DNA of 64,000 bases, taken from the NCBI GenBank assembly GCA_965153455.1, contig OZ234501.1:5766001-5830000 (forward strand), in the 5' to 3' direction. Origin of the DNA: Sphagnum compactum. Lineage: Eukaryota; Bryophyta; Sphagnopsida; Sphagnales. Positions 25,545-37,640 of this stretch are shown piece by piece (the stretch's first letter is position 1; the number at the start of each line of letters is the position of its first letter). Both the position numbers and the translations under genes were made by a program. The notes under the pieces are model-generated. The model ran no database searches. It was not told the DNA's origin and saw only the letters and a list, made by a program, of their open reading frames with translations.

Positions 25545-26152
25545 TTGAAGGTCATCTTATTGAACACTTTTCGAACATCTTCCACGCTCCCACATTTTGC
25601 ATATGAATCAACTAAGTTATTTCCCACAAAAGCATTTGAATCCTATCCACTTTTATTGATCTACTACAAGCACATTTGCCTTCTTGAAGGGCAACTATGC
25701 TGGCACATGTGATTAACACCCTTGAAAATAAACTTTTAATTGCACACCTTCCTATTGCATTTGTCAAAATAGTTATAAGGCCCTTTGCCCTTGCTTGCAG
25801 TTCACTTGTCCCAATATCATCATGGTTCAAGTGACCACATCTTTTTGAGTGTCCTCCATGTTCCCACATTTGGTGTACATGCAACCAGGTTATATTCCCT
25901 ACAAAAACATTTAAATCCCATCCACTTTGAATGATTTGCATATGACACTTGCCCTTTTCAAGTGCAATTTCATAAGCACATGCATTCAACATCCCCACAA
26001 CACTAAAAAAGTTTGGTCAAACACCCTCTTCTTGCATATGTTGAAATAATTGGAGTCCTTTCACCCTTGTATGTAGTTCACATGTCCCAATATCATGACA
26101 ATCCAAGTGAAGAAATCTTGAAATGACATCTTGTTGAACACTTTTTGACCTA
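25545..26152 (-). pseudogene. PPR gene fragment (heavily decayed)
   Basis: The minus strand retains many phrases of the repeat family found at 34.4-36.4 kb: NACAYEIALEKGKC, QIIQSGWDL, VFVGN, and equivalents of LVDMYAKCGS and FNKMPSRDVV in alternating frames. At least two 100-residue PPR triplets (P-L-S type) are covered, but frameshifts and stops break every unit. Intact members act in plastids or mitochondria on specific RNAs. No DYW end is present here. The upstream edge is near 26152, beyond which an inverted-repeat element lies. It is probably a separate copy from the split gene at 28.7-36.4 kb, because both contain the same repeat section. Confidence 0.85.
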
Positions 26153-26279
26153 ATGTGTAGGAGATATTGAATTTTGATAGTTTTTGTCATTGGAAATTCA
26201 ATCTTTAGTATTTTTTTTTTTAAATGAAAAAATAGTTGGGTTAAATAGTTCACATTTGGGTCAATGGCACATGCTACAT

Positions 26280-26918
26280 GGGCAAACCCATCCTTGGGTG
26301 GTACCACTAGGAACCACCTCAAGGAATGGTTAAGGAACAAAAAACAACCAAATCAATTTTTTGGGCCCTTTTTGTTAAATGTTTTCACAACTATAAATTA
26401 TTATTATTTCATGTTTATCAATTGTGTGATTTAATATATGGTTTGAAGTTTATTTGAAAAAAAATTTAATTGGGAAAAAAATAATTTATATTCCTAATAA
26501 AAATGGCCCCTTAAAAAATCGACTACCTCAACTTTGGAAATTCATAACTAAATCATCTTTAGTCAATTAATTACCAAATAAAACCCTAAAAATAAAATGA
26601 CTTTTAAATTAACTTACAAAAAAAATTCATAAGAAAATTCTTAATTTCAAATTTGTGTTCATGACCAAAAAGTTCAAGGAAAAAAACAAGCACTACATTC
26701 TTGAAATCTTTTAAATGCAATGATTATGAACATCAAAATACACAATATTCTTGATATTATTGAAATCTCAAAACCTATAAAACCTAATAAATGTATTCAA
26801 AAATTATAATTATGAAAATGTTCATTTAAGTGTTTCCTATGATTTTTCAAAGTTCGATGGGTCCAAGAAAATCAAGGTGTGATGTTCCTAGTGGTACCAC
26901 CCAAGGATGGGCTTGCCC
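26280..26918. mobile_element. Short inverted-repeat element (MITE-like), about 640 bp
   Basis: The ends at 26280-26315 and 26884-26918 are inverted copies of GGGCAARCCCATCCTTGGGT followed by GGTACCACTAGGAAC, about 35 bases with one or two mismatches. The interior is AT-rich and non-coding. The flanks ACAT and ACAC could be a decayed target duplication, which is weak. It sits beside the PPR remains. Confidence 0.6.
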
Positions 26919-28727
26919 ACACTAGTTGGTTTTCTAGTTTTTCAAAAGCCCCCCTTGAAGAATAATTTTGGGTATTTACATGAATTTATGAATTTGGGTG
27001 TAATACATTCAAGAAGAATTTGTCAATGGTGGTTTGCTTGTATCTATGATATTTGAAAACTATTCTTGATGTTGAAAGAAACATCTAAACATACACATAT
27101 TTGAGATTATTTACAATATCAATCATGCGTGTATGACATTCCTAAGCACCACTTCATGTAGATATTAACTTTTTGCATGAACCTTGGAATGGCCTAGGTG
27201 ATCCCAATAATTATGGATTTTTGAGTTTGTCAATGCATGTTACAAAACCATAAGAAAAATCTTGGCACACATGAATGACATGGAAAATTCAATGATGAAC
27301 ATCTTGATTTAAGCCACAAGTCTATTATGTCTAAAAGTCACAATATGACAAGACAACTTCCAATTGAATAAGAGGAAAAATTAGTCAATTGATCCAATAT
27401 GAGTCAATATTGAATGTGGATCACCAATATGAAATTCCTTAAAACAACCTTTACAAGAAATGTTCAAAGAAACATGTTCTATCCCTCATGGCATATTCAA
27501 GGTAATTCCCTTTCTTAGTACTCTAATTTTCCATACAACCTTAGGCATTGAAAAAGCTTGTGAAAAAGAAGAAAACATTCCACCCTAATTCTTCTTCTTC
27601 CTCCTCACAAGATTGGAAAGCTTTGAGTTAGGGATTGTCGACTAGAAACCTTCTTCACCATCATTATGAAAAAGTGTCCCAATTTTTGCAATCTATTTGG
27701 TTGATGTCATGTGTCAATTAACACTCAAAGAATCATTAACATTATACTATGTTTTACATACCTCAATTAATCTTTATTTGTTTGCTAGTTATTAAAACCA
27801 CTCAAAAAAGACAAATGATCCTAGAATCCACATGAAATCATGTTGTCAAGGGGCTAAAATCAATAAACAATCCATGAACTTCATAGTTTTTTGTTGTAGG
27901 AAATCAATTATGATGAAAATTGGTGATATTTACAATTCATCGTTGGTGTGACAGCTTGCTTGAAACATTTTTGTCAAACAAATCCACACACATTATGAAA
28001 TTGTTGATGACACATCCCTCTATAACTGAAAGCATGAATTTTTCATTAAAACATATGTCTTCAAAAGTGTAGACAATTTCTCTATATGGTTTAAGCCACA
28101 TGAATATATTACCCATTAATAAGGTTACAGAACATAGAGACTTCATATTCACAAATTTGAGTAATAAATTAGCAAGCCTAAATAATAGGAACCCATGCCT
28201 AACAAAACAACAAAACAAAACCAAAAATTCAAGAATACACATTTTCAGCAGCCTTCCATGGTGACATGTCTTCAACTAAATGCCAACTTGAAAATCCCCA
28301 AATTTCATTGGCTCAATGATCGAAACTACACAAAGGTCGTTTTGGAATCCACATAGAAATTTTCTAAAATGACCCATTAGTCAAGTCCAATAACAAATTG
28401 ACAACTCAAACTCAATAATATATTGCACATGCAATAATGGAATAAATTCTAATTTAATAAAAACAAATTATAATTTGGAAATCTTGTTTTAAATTCCAGT
28501 CAATTTCTAGAATAATTCCATATGTAAGAGGAAAGATGCACTAAACCTACATTGTACAAATGGTAGAGGCAAGAAATCAAAATTCTAGGGAGTTTCCATG
28601 GCCATTATCTTAACGGTAACACATATTTGATAATTATGTCCATTTATGATGGTGTCATAATACCATGTTAAATATGTTGCAAACAAAATGAACTCAATGT
28701 AATAATTGGCAAGATAGACTATTGGCA
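26919..28727. other. AT-rich spacer, no gene recognised
   Basis: The 112-codon minus-strand frame at 28275-27937 has no family resemblance; it is Phe/Leu/Cys-rich and lies in AT-rich DNA. Otherwise this is the 3' flank of the PPR-DYW pseudogene. Confidence 0.5.
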
Positions 28728-28880
28728 TCACCAATAGTCCATGCAAGAACAAGCACCATTCTCGAAGTGATGAAAGTAATTGGCATCCTTCACCATGATT
28801 GTTCTCCCAACTACTTTTGATATTAAAATCATGAAAGTGTGGCAATCTTCACAAACTAGTAGATTTCTTATTGTCCAAAG
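28728..28880 (-). pseudogene. C-terminal end of a PPR-DYW gene, cut off by a Copia insertion
   Basis: The minus strand from 28880 reads ...[11 protein letters not shown], then [20 protein letters not shown] and [11 protein letters not shown] followed by TGA at 28730-28728. This is the end of a DYW deaminase domain. The CxxCH zinc ligands and the terminal DYW tripeptide are present, and the 50 codons are free of stops. The other part of the same domain lies beyond the retrotransposon, ending at 34397. The frame is continuous if the element and one copy of the 5-bp duplication are ignored. Confidence 0.93.
28876..28880. repeat. Target-site duplication, left copy (CAAAG)
   Basis: The five bases before the 5' LTR are CAAAG; the five after the 3' LTR (34397-34401) are CAGAG. 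One mismatch is consistent with age. Copia integrase typically makes 5-bp duplications. Confidence 0.8.
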
Positions 28881-29195
28881 TGTAGAATATTGTAAACACA
28901 CATATCATTTCATCTAATTCTAATTTAGTTAATATCTAGTTGTTTTACTAACTCTACTGTTAGTTAGGATCATCAACACTGCACTATCATTCTACAAGTG
29001 TAGTTAAGACCGCCATCATTACGAATTGGTCAATGGTTAAATTACAATAACTTTTTGAATAATAGTAATTCCTTTGGTGTAACTATTAATTTAAGATGGT
29101 GATTGATTTAACTCATAAGGAATTTATTCCATTATTGATCTATAAATGATCACTCTCAAAAATCAAGACAACAATTAGAAAAATAGAATTATGCA
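28881..29195 (+). repeat. 5' LTR of the Copia element
   Basis: Starts TGTAGAATATTG and ends ATTATGCA. It aligns over its full length with 34086-34396. By eye, many differences are A here versus G in the 3' LTR (for example CTAATTTAG versus CTGATCTAG), a pattern expected from deamination of methylated cytosines on the opposite strand. Confidence 0.93.
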
Positions 29196-29208
29196 TGGTA
29201 TCAAAGCA
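29196..29208 (+). promoter_or_regulatory. Primer-binding site for initiator Met tRNA
   Basis: TGGTATCAAAGCA directly follows the 5' LTR. It matches the usual TGGTATCAGAGC complement of the tRNA-iMet 3' end with one change. This is where minus-strand DNA synthesis would be primed. Confidence 0.9.
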
Positions 29209-30938
29209 ATCCTATTTAGAAATGATACACCTAATAACATTTGATTCTAAAAGTCTCCTAGTGATGCTTGATCAACATTTCCAAGAGTCTCCTAATGATG
29301 ATTCATCCTAAAATATTTTAGATTAATGTTTGAAAACTTAAAGGTTTCAAATTTGGACCACTTGGTTCTGAATTTGAGTTATAAAAAAATGAAAAATTAA
29401 TGCACAATGAAGAATTAGTGCTTAGTGAGATTGTGAGGAATCATAAACGTATAAGATTTAATAGAGTGAAGTCAAGCATACAGATTGTTAAAATGACAAA
29501 TTTAGGTGATTGCACAATGTCTTATTAATACAAGTTGTTAGGAGTTACAAAATATGGAGCCTAAAAATTTAAAATGAAGAACATTATCATGAGAGAGATG
29601 TTATGGCATCTAATTTCACATGATCTGGCAATGGAGATTGTGGAACAAAATTTGGTAGCCATGTCACAACAATGAATAAGGGCGTTGGCTATCATCAATC
29701 TTTTAGTGAAAGATGAGGTGATTCCTCACATCTTTCATTTCAATCATTTAGAGGAGGTTTGGAGTGCTTTGAAGGATCTTTACAAGTTGGAAAAAACTAC
29801 ATGATGACTTCTCCTCAAAAACAAGTTTTACAAGCTAAGTATGTAAGAATCCTCAAGCATGTTAGATTTTTTGTTCATTGCCAAAGACCTCCTTGGTTTG
29901 ATTACTGGAGTGGGAGGTGTTGTCAAGGATGAATATGTGGTACTTACAATATTAAATGTTCTTCTTGAATCCTACAAAAGCTTTGTGCAAGGAGTGTCAA
30001 CTCAAGTGACACTCCCAAACTTTGATCAATTAACATCTAGACTAATGCAAGAGGCATAACGAAAATAGTTGTGTGGTGATCAAACAAAGACGTAGGAAAC
30101 ACTATTGTTCAAATTCAAAGATCTTTTGAAGAAAAAGAAGATTGACAAAAGTAAAAACTTAGGATGTCCAAAAAAATGTTATAATTATGGCAAGGCAGTT
30201 TATTGGGCAAATAAATGCCCAAAACCAAAAAAAGCCTAGAACAAGCAAAGGTTATAACTTTAAACCCAATAATACAAGGTTTGACATGAAAGGAATGCAG
30301 GAGGCATTAGAACTTGATGAAGTTGTAAATGTTGTAGAAGATGAAATGCAAATAATGATTTTAAAGAAATGTGGATCTTTTTGAAACAATAGTGGCTAAT
30401 CTAGAAACATGGAATCGTAAGAATTTAACAAAATTTTGGTATTTTGATTCTGGTGCCACCAAACATGTGTTTAGAGACAATACTAATTTCAAGGCTTTAG
30501 AAAATTTTATGAAAATACAAAATGTGAAGTCTATAGGAGGTTAAATTCATGGTGTGTATGGAAAGGGCAAAGTTAAGCTTTTGTCCAGTTTTGGGAAAAT
30601 AAAAACTATTGCTAATGTTCTTTATGTTCTTGGCCTCATGAAAAAATTATTGTTAGTTGGGATGATTGTAGATAAATGCAATATTGTGATAATTGACTTT
30701 GACAAATGTTTAGTCATAGAGAATCAAAACCCAAATTCCATTGTGGCTAGAGGTGTTAAGGACCCTAAGAATGGACTTCACAAATTGGAGGTTTATTCTA
30801 TTGAGTCTAAGGAGATCATGGAAGCACATGCAACATAAGTAGCCTTAAGAACTAGTTGCAATTCAAATTAATAGCAATCTATGCTTTGGCATAAAAGGAT
30901 GGCACACCTGCATCATCAAGCCCTACATAACATGAGTA

Positions 30939-31255
30939 CATCACAAATTTAACATGCGATGAATTAATCGTGAAAATTGTGCAAAATTCTTTTATTCATA
31001 CGTTCGTACATTTTCACATGAATACTATGCGTTGAAAACACGTTTGACACACTGATAAATGTGTTGACGAATGAAATACAAACCTATGAATGAACAAATG
31101 TCACATGGATTTCACATCTTTCAATAAATCCATGTGTCAATTATGTTTTCAATGCATGATATTAATGCATGAAACGTACGAATTATGAATGAACGAATTT
31201 TTCATGATTTCCATTCCTAAGTCGTGAGATGCTAAGTTTGTGATGTACTAATAAC
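30939..31255. mobile_element. Hairpin MITE nested in the Copia element (copy 1)
   Basis: It begins CATCACAAATTTAACAT and ends with the inverted form AGTTTGTGATG, flanked on both sides by TA (30937-30938, 31256-31257). The left half is nearly the reverse complement of the right half over most of its length, so it would fold into one long hairpin. It separates the protease and integrase remains of the host element. Related copies lie at 44180-44485 and 45160-45592. Confidence 0.8.
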
Positions 31256-32413
31256 TTGATGATTGGCTTATTGAAATTAATGAAAGCTAGAGATGGAGTT
31301 TGCATAGGACACATGGCTGGAAAATAAACTTGAAAATTGAACCCTAGGAAGATTCAATCAAGAACTAAAGGTGTGTTAGAATTGATACACATTGACCTTT
31401 GTGGTCCCCTCTTCATTTTGTCACTCTTTGGTTCAAAGTACTTTGTTGTTTTCATTGATGGCTTTAATACAAAAATTTGGGTGCATTTTCTAAAATGAAA
31501 ATTTGACATTCTATTTGCATTTAAAATCTTTGAAAACAAAGTGGAAAAGGAGACAAAAAAAATAATCAAAGTTTTTAAAAAATATAATGGTGGAAAATTT
31601 ATTTACATGATTTTACCAAGTTATGTTAAGATAGTGGGATAAAGAAACAATTTAGCCATGTTTACACACCCCACAAAATGGAGTTTCCAAAAGATAGAAT
31701 CAAACCATTATTGAGAGAGCTAAAAACATTTTGTTAGAAAGTGGACTGCCCAAAACTTTGTGGACATAAGCAATGAATATTGCTAATTATGTGGTGGATC
31801 GTTCACCATTTTGAGCCAACCAAGGCAAGACACTTGAAGAATTATGTTTAAGAGATCAAAACACTTGAACATCTTTAGATGCACAACTCATACTTTGATT
31901 CTAAATTCCAAGCAAGAAGAAATTCAACCCAAAATTGGAGTTGTGTTAATTTGTGGGTTACAACATTCACACAAAAGCCTATTGGCTATTCAATCCAAGG
32001 ATTAAAAAAGTAATTATTAGTCGTGATGTTGAGTTTAATGAAACACACATTGGATTAAACATGGACAAAGTGTTAGCTCACCTAAATAACTCACTTTTGG
32101 AGCTATTGGACGTTGACATAAAAGAACTCAGTCGAAGTGTTTTTCCTTCTGAACAAAACACCATGATGGAATGTGGGAATTTCAATTGGCCATAAGAAAT
32201 TAGAGCATTTCCAAATGTATCATTGCCATTACTAAAGAATGGATCATCTCAGAGATTCAATCATGGTTTTTCTATTGCATTTTTAAATGCAAGGATCAAG
32301 TCTTCTTCAAACTATGAAAACTCTCCATGAAAGATTGAAGAAGTTAATGAAGATTTGAAGTTTGTCAAAATTTTGTAGTTGACCAAACTCAAACAAAGGT
32401 GTTACAATAGCGA

Positions 32414-33172
32414 TTGAGAACGACAAGTGTAATCTTTCGACATTTTGATGAGTTCATGGGAAATGTTGATCATGTTTGGGCACCAACCACTTTTTTAGAA
32501 ATGATAGTAAACAAAAAATGGAAATTAGCAATGCATGAAGAAATGGATTCCATCTTGCACAATCAGATTTGGCAATTAATTAAATTGGCCTTTGGAAAGA
32601 GGTCAATAACAACAAAGTGGATTTACAAGATCAAAAATAATCCCATTAGAATACCTTCAAAGTACAAGGCTAGGTTAATAGCTTAGGGATTTGAACAAAG
32701 GGAGGGATTTGATTTCCAAGAAACATTTGCACCAATCATCAAATGGAATATGATTAGATCTATAATAGCCCTTGTTGCTCATTATGGTTGGAAATTATCA
32801 CAAATGGATGTGAAAATTGTGTTATTAAACGGTGACCTCCAAGAGGAGGTGTACATGGAGCAATTGGAAGGATTCATAAAATCTAGGAATGAACATTTGG
32901 TTTGTAAGCTTAACAAAGCATTGTATGGGCTTCGACAAGCTCCTCAAGCTTGGTATGAGAATATTGACAACTTTTTCAAGAACTTTCATATGACTAAATG
33001 TGGAATAGATTCAAACCTCTATTATTGGCACTGTGAAGGTAAAATTCTGATATTTATGCTTTATGTGGATGATTTGGTCATCATAGGGAATTCAGAAAAG
33101 AAGATTTCTTGGCTCAAGGGGGAACTAGGAGGACAATTCAAAATGACAAATTTAGGACAACTTGGATGATAT
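32414..33172 (+). pseudogene. Copia reverse transcriptase remains
   Basis: Two open blocks (32414-32686 and 32750-33169) separated by a stop cover most of the RT domain. They include KWIYKIKN, AFLNGDL-like VLLNGDLQEEVYMEQ, YGLRQAPQAWYE and the catalytic LYVDDLVI, ending QFKMTNLGQLG before a stop. In the family, YVDD carries two of the metal-binding aspartates; these are intact. It cannot yield a complete polyprotein. Confidence 0.93.
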
Positions 33173-34076
33173 TTGGGGATGAACTTCATTTGCACCATAG
33201 AAAGGTTATTTTAATTTCAAAAACCATATGTTGAAAACATGTTTCAAATGTTAAGAATGGTTGATTGCAATCCAACCAAGGTTCCAATGGTAAAAAAAAC
33301 ACAAGACTCACATTAGACATGAACAACGAAAAGGATGATAGCACTATCTATAGAAGGATGGTGGGAAAACTAGTATACTTGGCAAACACTAGGCCAGATA
33401 TTTATTTTTTAGTTTCAATAGTTACTCAACTTTTAGTTGAACCCCAATTACCTCATCTTAACGCTATGAAGTAGATATTTAGGTAGTTGAAAGGTATCAT
33501 AGACTACAAATTTTGTATAGAATATGAAGTAACATCGATCTAGAAGGATTTGTGGATGCCGATTGGGTGGATGACACTGAATTTGGAAGATTGACTAGTG
33601 GTTACATTCTCAAGATTGCAAACTCCTTAATCTCTTAGTGTGGAAAAAGACAATATCAGTAGTTCTATCCTCAGCTAAGGCAAAGTATCAAGCGTTAGTT
33701 GAAGGCACTAAGGAAGTGGTTTGGTTAAGAAAGCTTTTGAGTGAAATCAAGCATATCAAACCAAGACCAACATTAATGTTTTGTGACAATATTAACAATG
33801 TTAAAATGGCCAAAAATCTTGTATTTCATGCCAGGACCAAACATATCGAGTGTCATTATCACTTTGTACAAGAGAAGGGGATATATAGAGAAATTGACAT
33901 ATTACATGTCTTGAGTACTTAACAACAAACATACATTCTTACGAAGCCACTAGGGAGAATGAAGTTCGAAGGTCTGCAACATGTAGTTGGAACAATCTTA
34001 GAATTTGTGGTCTCAACAATAAAACATGAGGATTCCTGAGGGTATGAAGAAATGAGATGATGAAAAAATGAGATGT

Positions 34077-34085
34077 AAAGGAGGG
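34077..34085 (+). promoter_or_regulatory. Polypurine tract of the Copia element
   Basis: AAAGGAGGG immediately precedes the TG start of the 3' LTR, the position used to prime plus-strand synthesis. The same nine bases occur at the equivalent place in the chromovirus at 60053-60061. Confidence 0.85.
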
Positions 34086-34396
34086 TGTAGAATTTTGTAA
34101 ATACACATCTCATTTGATCTAATTCTGATCTAGTTGATATCTAGCTATGTTACCGACTCTGCTATTAGTTAGGATCATTAGCACTGCACTGTCACTCTAG
34201 AAGTGTAGTTAGGACCACCCTCATTGTGGATTGATCAGTGGTTAGATTACGGTAACTTTTAGAAATAATAGTAATTCCTTAACCATTAGTTTAAGAAGGT
34301 GACCAATTTAGCTCATATGGTATTTATTCCATTGTTGATCTGTAGATGATCACTCTTGGAAATCAAGACAACTGGTTAGAGAAATAGAATTCTGCA
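34086..34396 (+). repeat. 3' LTR of the Copia element
   Basis: Starts TGTAGAATTTTG and ends AATTCTGCA. It pairs with 28881-29195. The two LTRs are clearly diverged (roughly one difference per six or seven bases by eye, not computed), so the insertion is old. Confidence 0.93.
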
Positions 34397-36400
34397 CAGA
34401 GTGCAATACCAGGAGCTGTGTTGATGAGCACAAATGCAATAGCCAGTTTCTCACTATGGTAACACAAATGAAACACCTTTTCTTCTTCCTCCACATCATG
34501 CAGTACAAATTTACTATATGGAACATACCCCACATTATGCACGAGTCCTGACAATCTTTTCAGTTCTGCATGGATTTCAGTCATCTGAGGATGGTCTTGA
34601 TCATCTACTACAAATGTATGCACCTTATTATTCACATCAATCCAGGTGTGACTGGCTCTTTCTTCACACCTCTGTCCTTTCTCTGCTGTTCAACATACTC
34701 ACAGATATCCTTGTTGTGAGCAACAGCATAGATGTTTGATAGCAGTCTGTGACCCACAGAATTTTCAGGCTCCGACTCAAGAACTAGTTTAGCAACATGT
34801 TCCCCCATCTCCAGATTACCATGAATTCTGCAAGTACTGAGCAAAGCCATCCACACAGTCACAAGTGGTTTACAGGGCATGGCCTTGATCATATTCTCTG
34901 CCTCCTGTAGATGGCCAGCACAGCCAAGAAGGTCCACTGTGCAGGTGTAATGTTCTGATTTTGCAGAAATCATGTCTACAGTGCTCATTGAAACATAAAA
35001 GCACAGGCCTTCATCCACCAAACGTGCATGGCTACAAACTGACAGAAGACAAACAAAAGTGATATCATCTGGCTGTACACCTTCTGCACACATTCATTCA
35101 AAATGTTTAAGAGTTTCAATACCATGACCATATCCTCCAAGTAGGGCATTCCAAGAGACCACATCACACAATGGCATCTTATTGAACACTCTCTGAGCAT
35201 TGTCCATTCTCCCATATATTGCGTACATGTCAACCAAGCTATTCCCCACAGAGACATCTGAACCCCATCCACTTCAAACGATCTGATTATGAACACACCT
35301 GCCCTCTTCAAGTGCAACTAGGCTTGCATATGCAGTCAGCACCCCCACAAAAGAAACAGAATCTGACTGGACACCTTTGTGTTGCATTTGTTGAAAGAGT
35401 TCCAGTGCCTTCTGCCCTTGCTTGCAGTTCACATGTCCCAATATCATGGCAGTTAAATTGACCTCATCTTGAGATGGCATCTTGAGATGGCATCTTGCAT
35501 GTTGAATACTTTCTCAGCATCCTTCATGTTCCCACATTTGGCATACATGTCAACCAAGCTATTCTCTACAAAGACATCTGAATCCCATCCACTTTGAATG
35601 ATCTGTCATGAGCACACCTGCCCTCTTCAAGTGCAACTTCACTGGCACATGCATTCAGCAGCCCCACAAAAGTAAGAGAGATTGGTTGCACACCCTCTTG
35701 CATATGTTGAAATACTTTTGAGTGCCTTCATGCCTTGCATGCAGTTCACATGTGCCAATATCATGGCAGTCCAAGTCACCATGGCATCTTGTTGAACACT
35801 GTCTGAGCATCCTCCACACTTCCACATTCTGCATGCATGTCAACCAAGCTGTTCCCCACAAAGACATCTGAATGGCATCCACTTTGAAAGAGGAGCTCAT
35901 GAGCATACCTCCCCTCTTCAACTGCAGCTATGTTGGTACATGCATTGAGCACCCCCACAAAAGTAATTGGGTTTGGTTGCACACCCTCCTGTTGCATTTG
36001 TCAAAATACTTTGAGTGCCTTCTGTCCTTGCCCATATTTTACATGTCCTGATATCATTGTGGTTCAAGTGACCACATCTCAAGATGACATCTTGTTGAAC
36101 ATGCTCTGAGCATCCTCCATGCTCCCACATTTTGCATACATGTCAACCAGGCTACACCTCACAAAAACATCACCCTTGCAAACACTTTGAATTATCTGTT
36201 CATGAATGTGCCTGCCCTCTTCAAGTGCTTGTAAACTAGCACATCATTGAGCATGGGAAGAAACGTGAATCTGTCAGGTGTCATGCTTTTTTAGTTGTAT
36301 TTCTTGGAAAAGCTCAACTGCCTTCTCATGTTGCCCAGCCTTTACATATTTTCCAAACATTCTATTCCATGAAAAGCTGTTGCCATGGCAGCCAGCTTTG
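34397..36400 (-). pseudogene. PPR-DYW organelle RNA-editing factor pseudogene, main part
   Basis: Reading leftward from about 36400 there is an N-terminal block (NSFSWNRMFGKYVKAGQHE...). It is followed by several PLS-type PPR triplets with NSLVDMYAKCGS-, ALELFQQMQ- and EEGRCVHNQ-like phrases. Then comes the E/E+ region at 35093-34632 (HYTCTVDLLGCAGHLQEAEN, MPCKP, LLSNIYA) and the start of the DYW domain at about 34650-34397 (KVHTFVVDDQDHPQM, then HSEKLAIAF with the HxE catalytic motif). Intact relatives bind organelle transcripts and deaminate specific cytidines. Here there are many frameshifts and stops in the repeats, one frameshift at about 34650 between E+ and DYW, and loss of the last 50 codons to 28880-28728 by the Copia insertion. 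Confidence 0.93.
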
Positions 36401-37640
36401 GTCCCACCCATAGGGAGATTCATTGGTCCCCGAGCCAAGTCATATCCTGTGTCTCCTTATGCTTGAAATCTGGGTACCATGAATTCACCTTCTCTGGCCT
36501 ACAATCACACCACTGTGAAGGATCTGAAAAAAAGTCACACCAAACTGTCTCTCTCTGGCCTGCTGCTACTGTTGGTCCCAACTTTCCACCCTGAGAAGTC
36601 GCTGTAAGTAACTATGTGTCCTAAGTGCCGCAACTCAAGGGTGAGTCAATGGCACCCTGTCACCACCTCAAAGAATTGATGAAGCAACCACATTGAGGGA
36701 CTTGGAATTTGCAGGTTGCCAAACAATGGCACTGTGACCAAAATGGGGAGGGTTACATGATAGGTACAGCAAAACCTTTCTTCTCACTATGGTCCACTCC
36801 CTTCAGTCTCACATGTCCCTCCCTCGCTCTGTCAACTACTCTATTGTCCATAATACTCAATCACACAAACTTTATTGATAAACATTTGATACACACACAC
36901 ACACACACACACACAAGAACTTTTGGACAGGATTACAACACCTTCTCAGTTTGAGACATTGGGCTCTACCTTTAATCTATGCTCTTCACAGTAACATATC
37001 ATCTCAGCCTCCACTGTCAATCATGGACAACATCTGATGAGAACTTTATGACATCTCTCACACATGCTTACTTTCAACACCACAAACTTAAACATATGCT
37101 CACTCAACCAACAAGACCAGAATGCATTTCCCTGTGTCAATGCCCTTCTCACAATCAGTACAGCATGCCTTCTGTAGGAAGCTACATAAGCAGATGCAGG
37201 TCTGGTCATTTATCTATAAGTGTGTTCTGTATCAGCAGTTTTTTTTTCCAGAGAGAGCCTATATCTTTGTTTTGACAGTTTCAGATCTCTCTATCGTAGG
37301 TTTTGGTGGAATTTATGACACGTCAAGAGCAAGCACTAATATGATTTTGAAATTGAGGATCACAATTCTTACTATTTTGGTACTGCACTTCCCTTCCCCT
37401 CTGGGAATCTTTAGTAGTAATTGGATTTTTTTGCTTGTGAAGGATATCAAAAGGAGAAAGCATAAAAAAAACAGTTTCTTTTCATTTGGTTCCATAGCTC
37501 CATATTTGAGTGTGGAGAGTGCTTTCTTGTCTTATGCATCATGGATGAAGAAATAACCCTCATTTCATCTCTCTACAGTTCCAGAGAAATGGAAGGTGAC
37601 AGGGTCTGGGTCCAGTCCTTTCATTTCTTGAGACAATAGT
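36401..37640. other. Intergenic, with a (CA)n microsatellite
   Basis: A pure CA run lies at 36891-36915. Open frames of up to about 144 codons (37122-37556) have no recognisable family. This interval separates two minus-strand PPR fragments and may be the eroded 5' flank of the PPR-DYW gene. Confidence 0.5.

Larger units (their letters stand above)
28881..34396 (+). mobile_element. Ty1/Copia LTR retrotransposon, degenerate, about 5.5 kb
   Basis: A complete structural Copia element: 5' LTR 28881-29195, primer-binding site 29196-29208, gag and pol remains, polypurine tract 34077-34085, 3' LTR 34086-34396. Gag remains are at about 29540-30160, with a corrupted zinc knuckle (CYNYGKAVYWANKC) near 30175. 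A protease core with DSGAT lies at about 30450, and integrase at about 31370-31880 (HIDLCGPL, VVFIDGFN). Reverse transcriptase spans about 32430-33170 (SQMDVKIVLLNGDL, ALYGLRQAPQAWYE, LYVDDLVI), and RNase H about 33540-33960 (SSAKAKYQAL, FHARTKHIECHYHFV). Order gag-PR-IN-RT-RH is diagnostic of Copia. Stops and frameshifts in every domain make it inactive. A hairpin MITE is nested at 30939-31255. Confidence 0.95.

Noticed and set aside
27937-28275. 112-codon minus-strand frame next to the DYW end
   Set aside because: Phe/Leu/Cys-rich from AT-rich DNA, downstream of the stop of the DYW gene, no recognisable motif.
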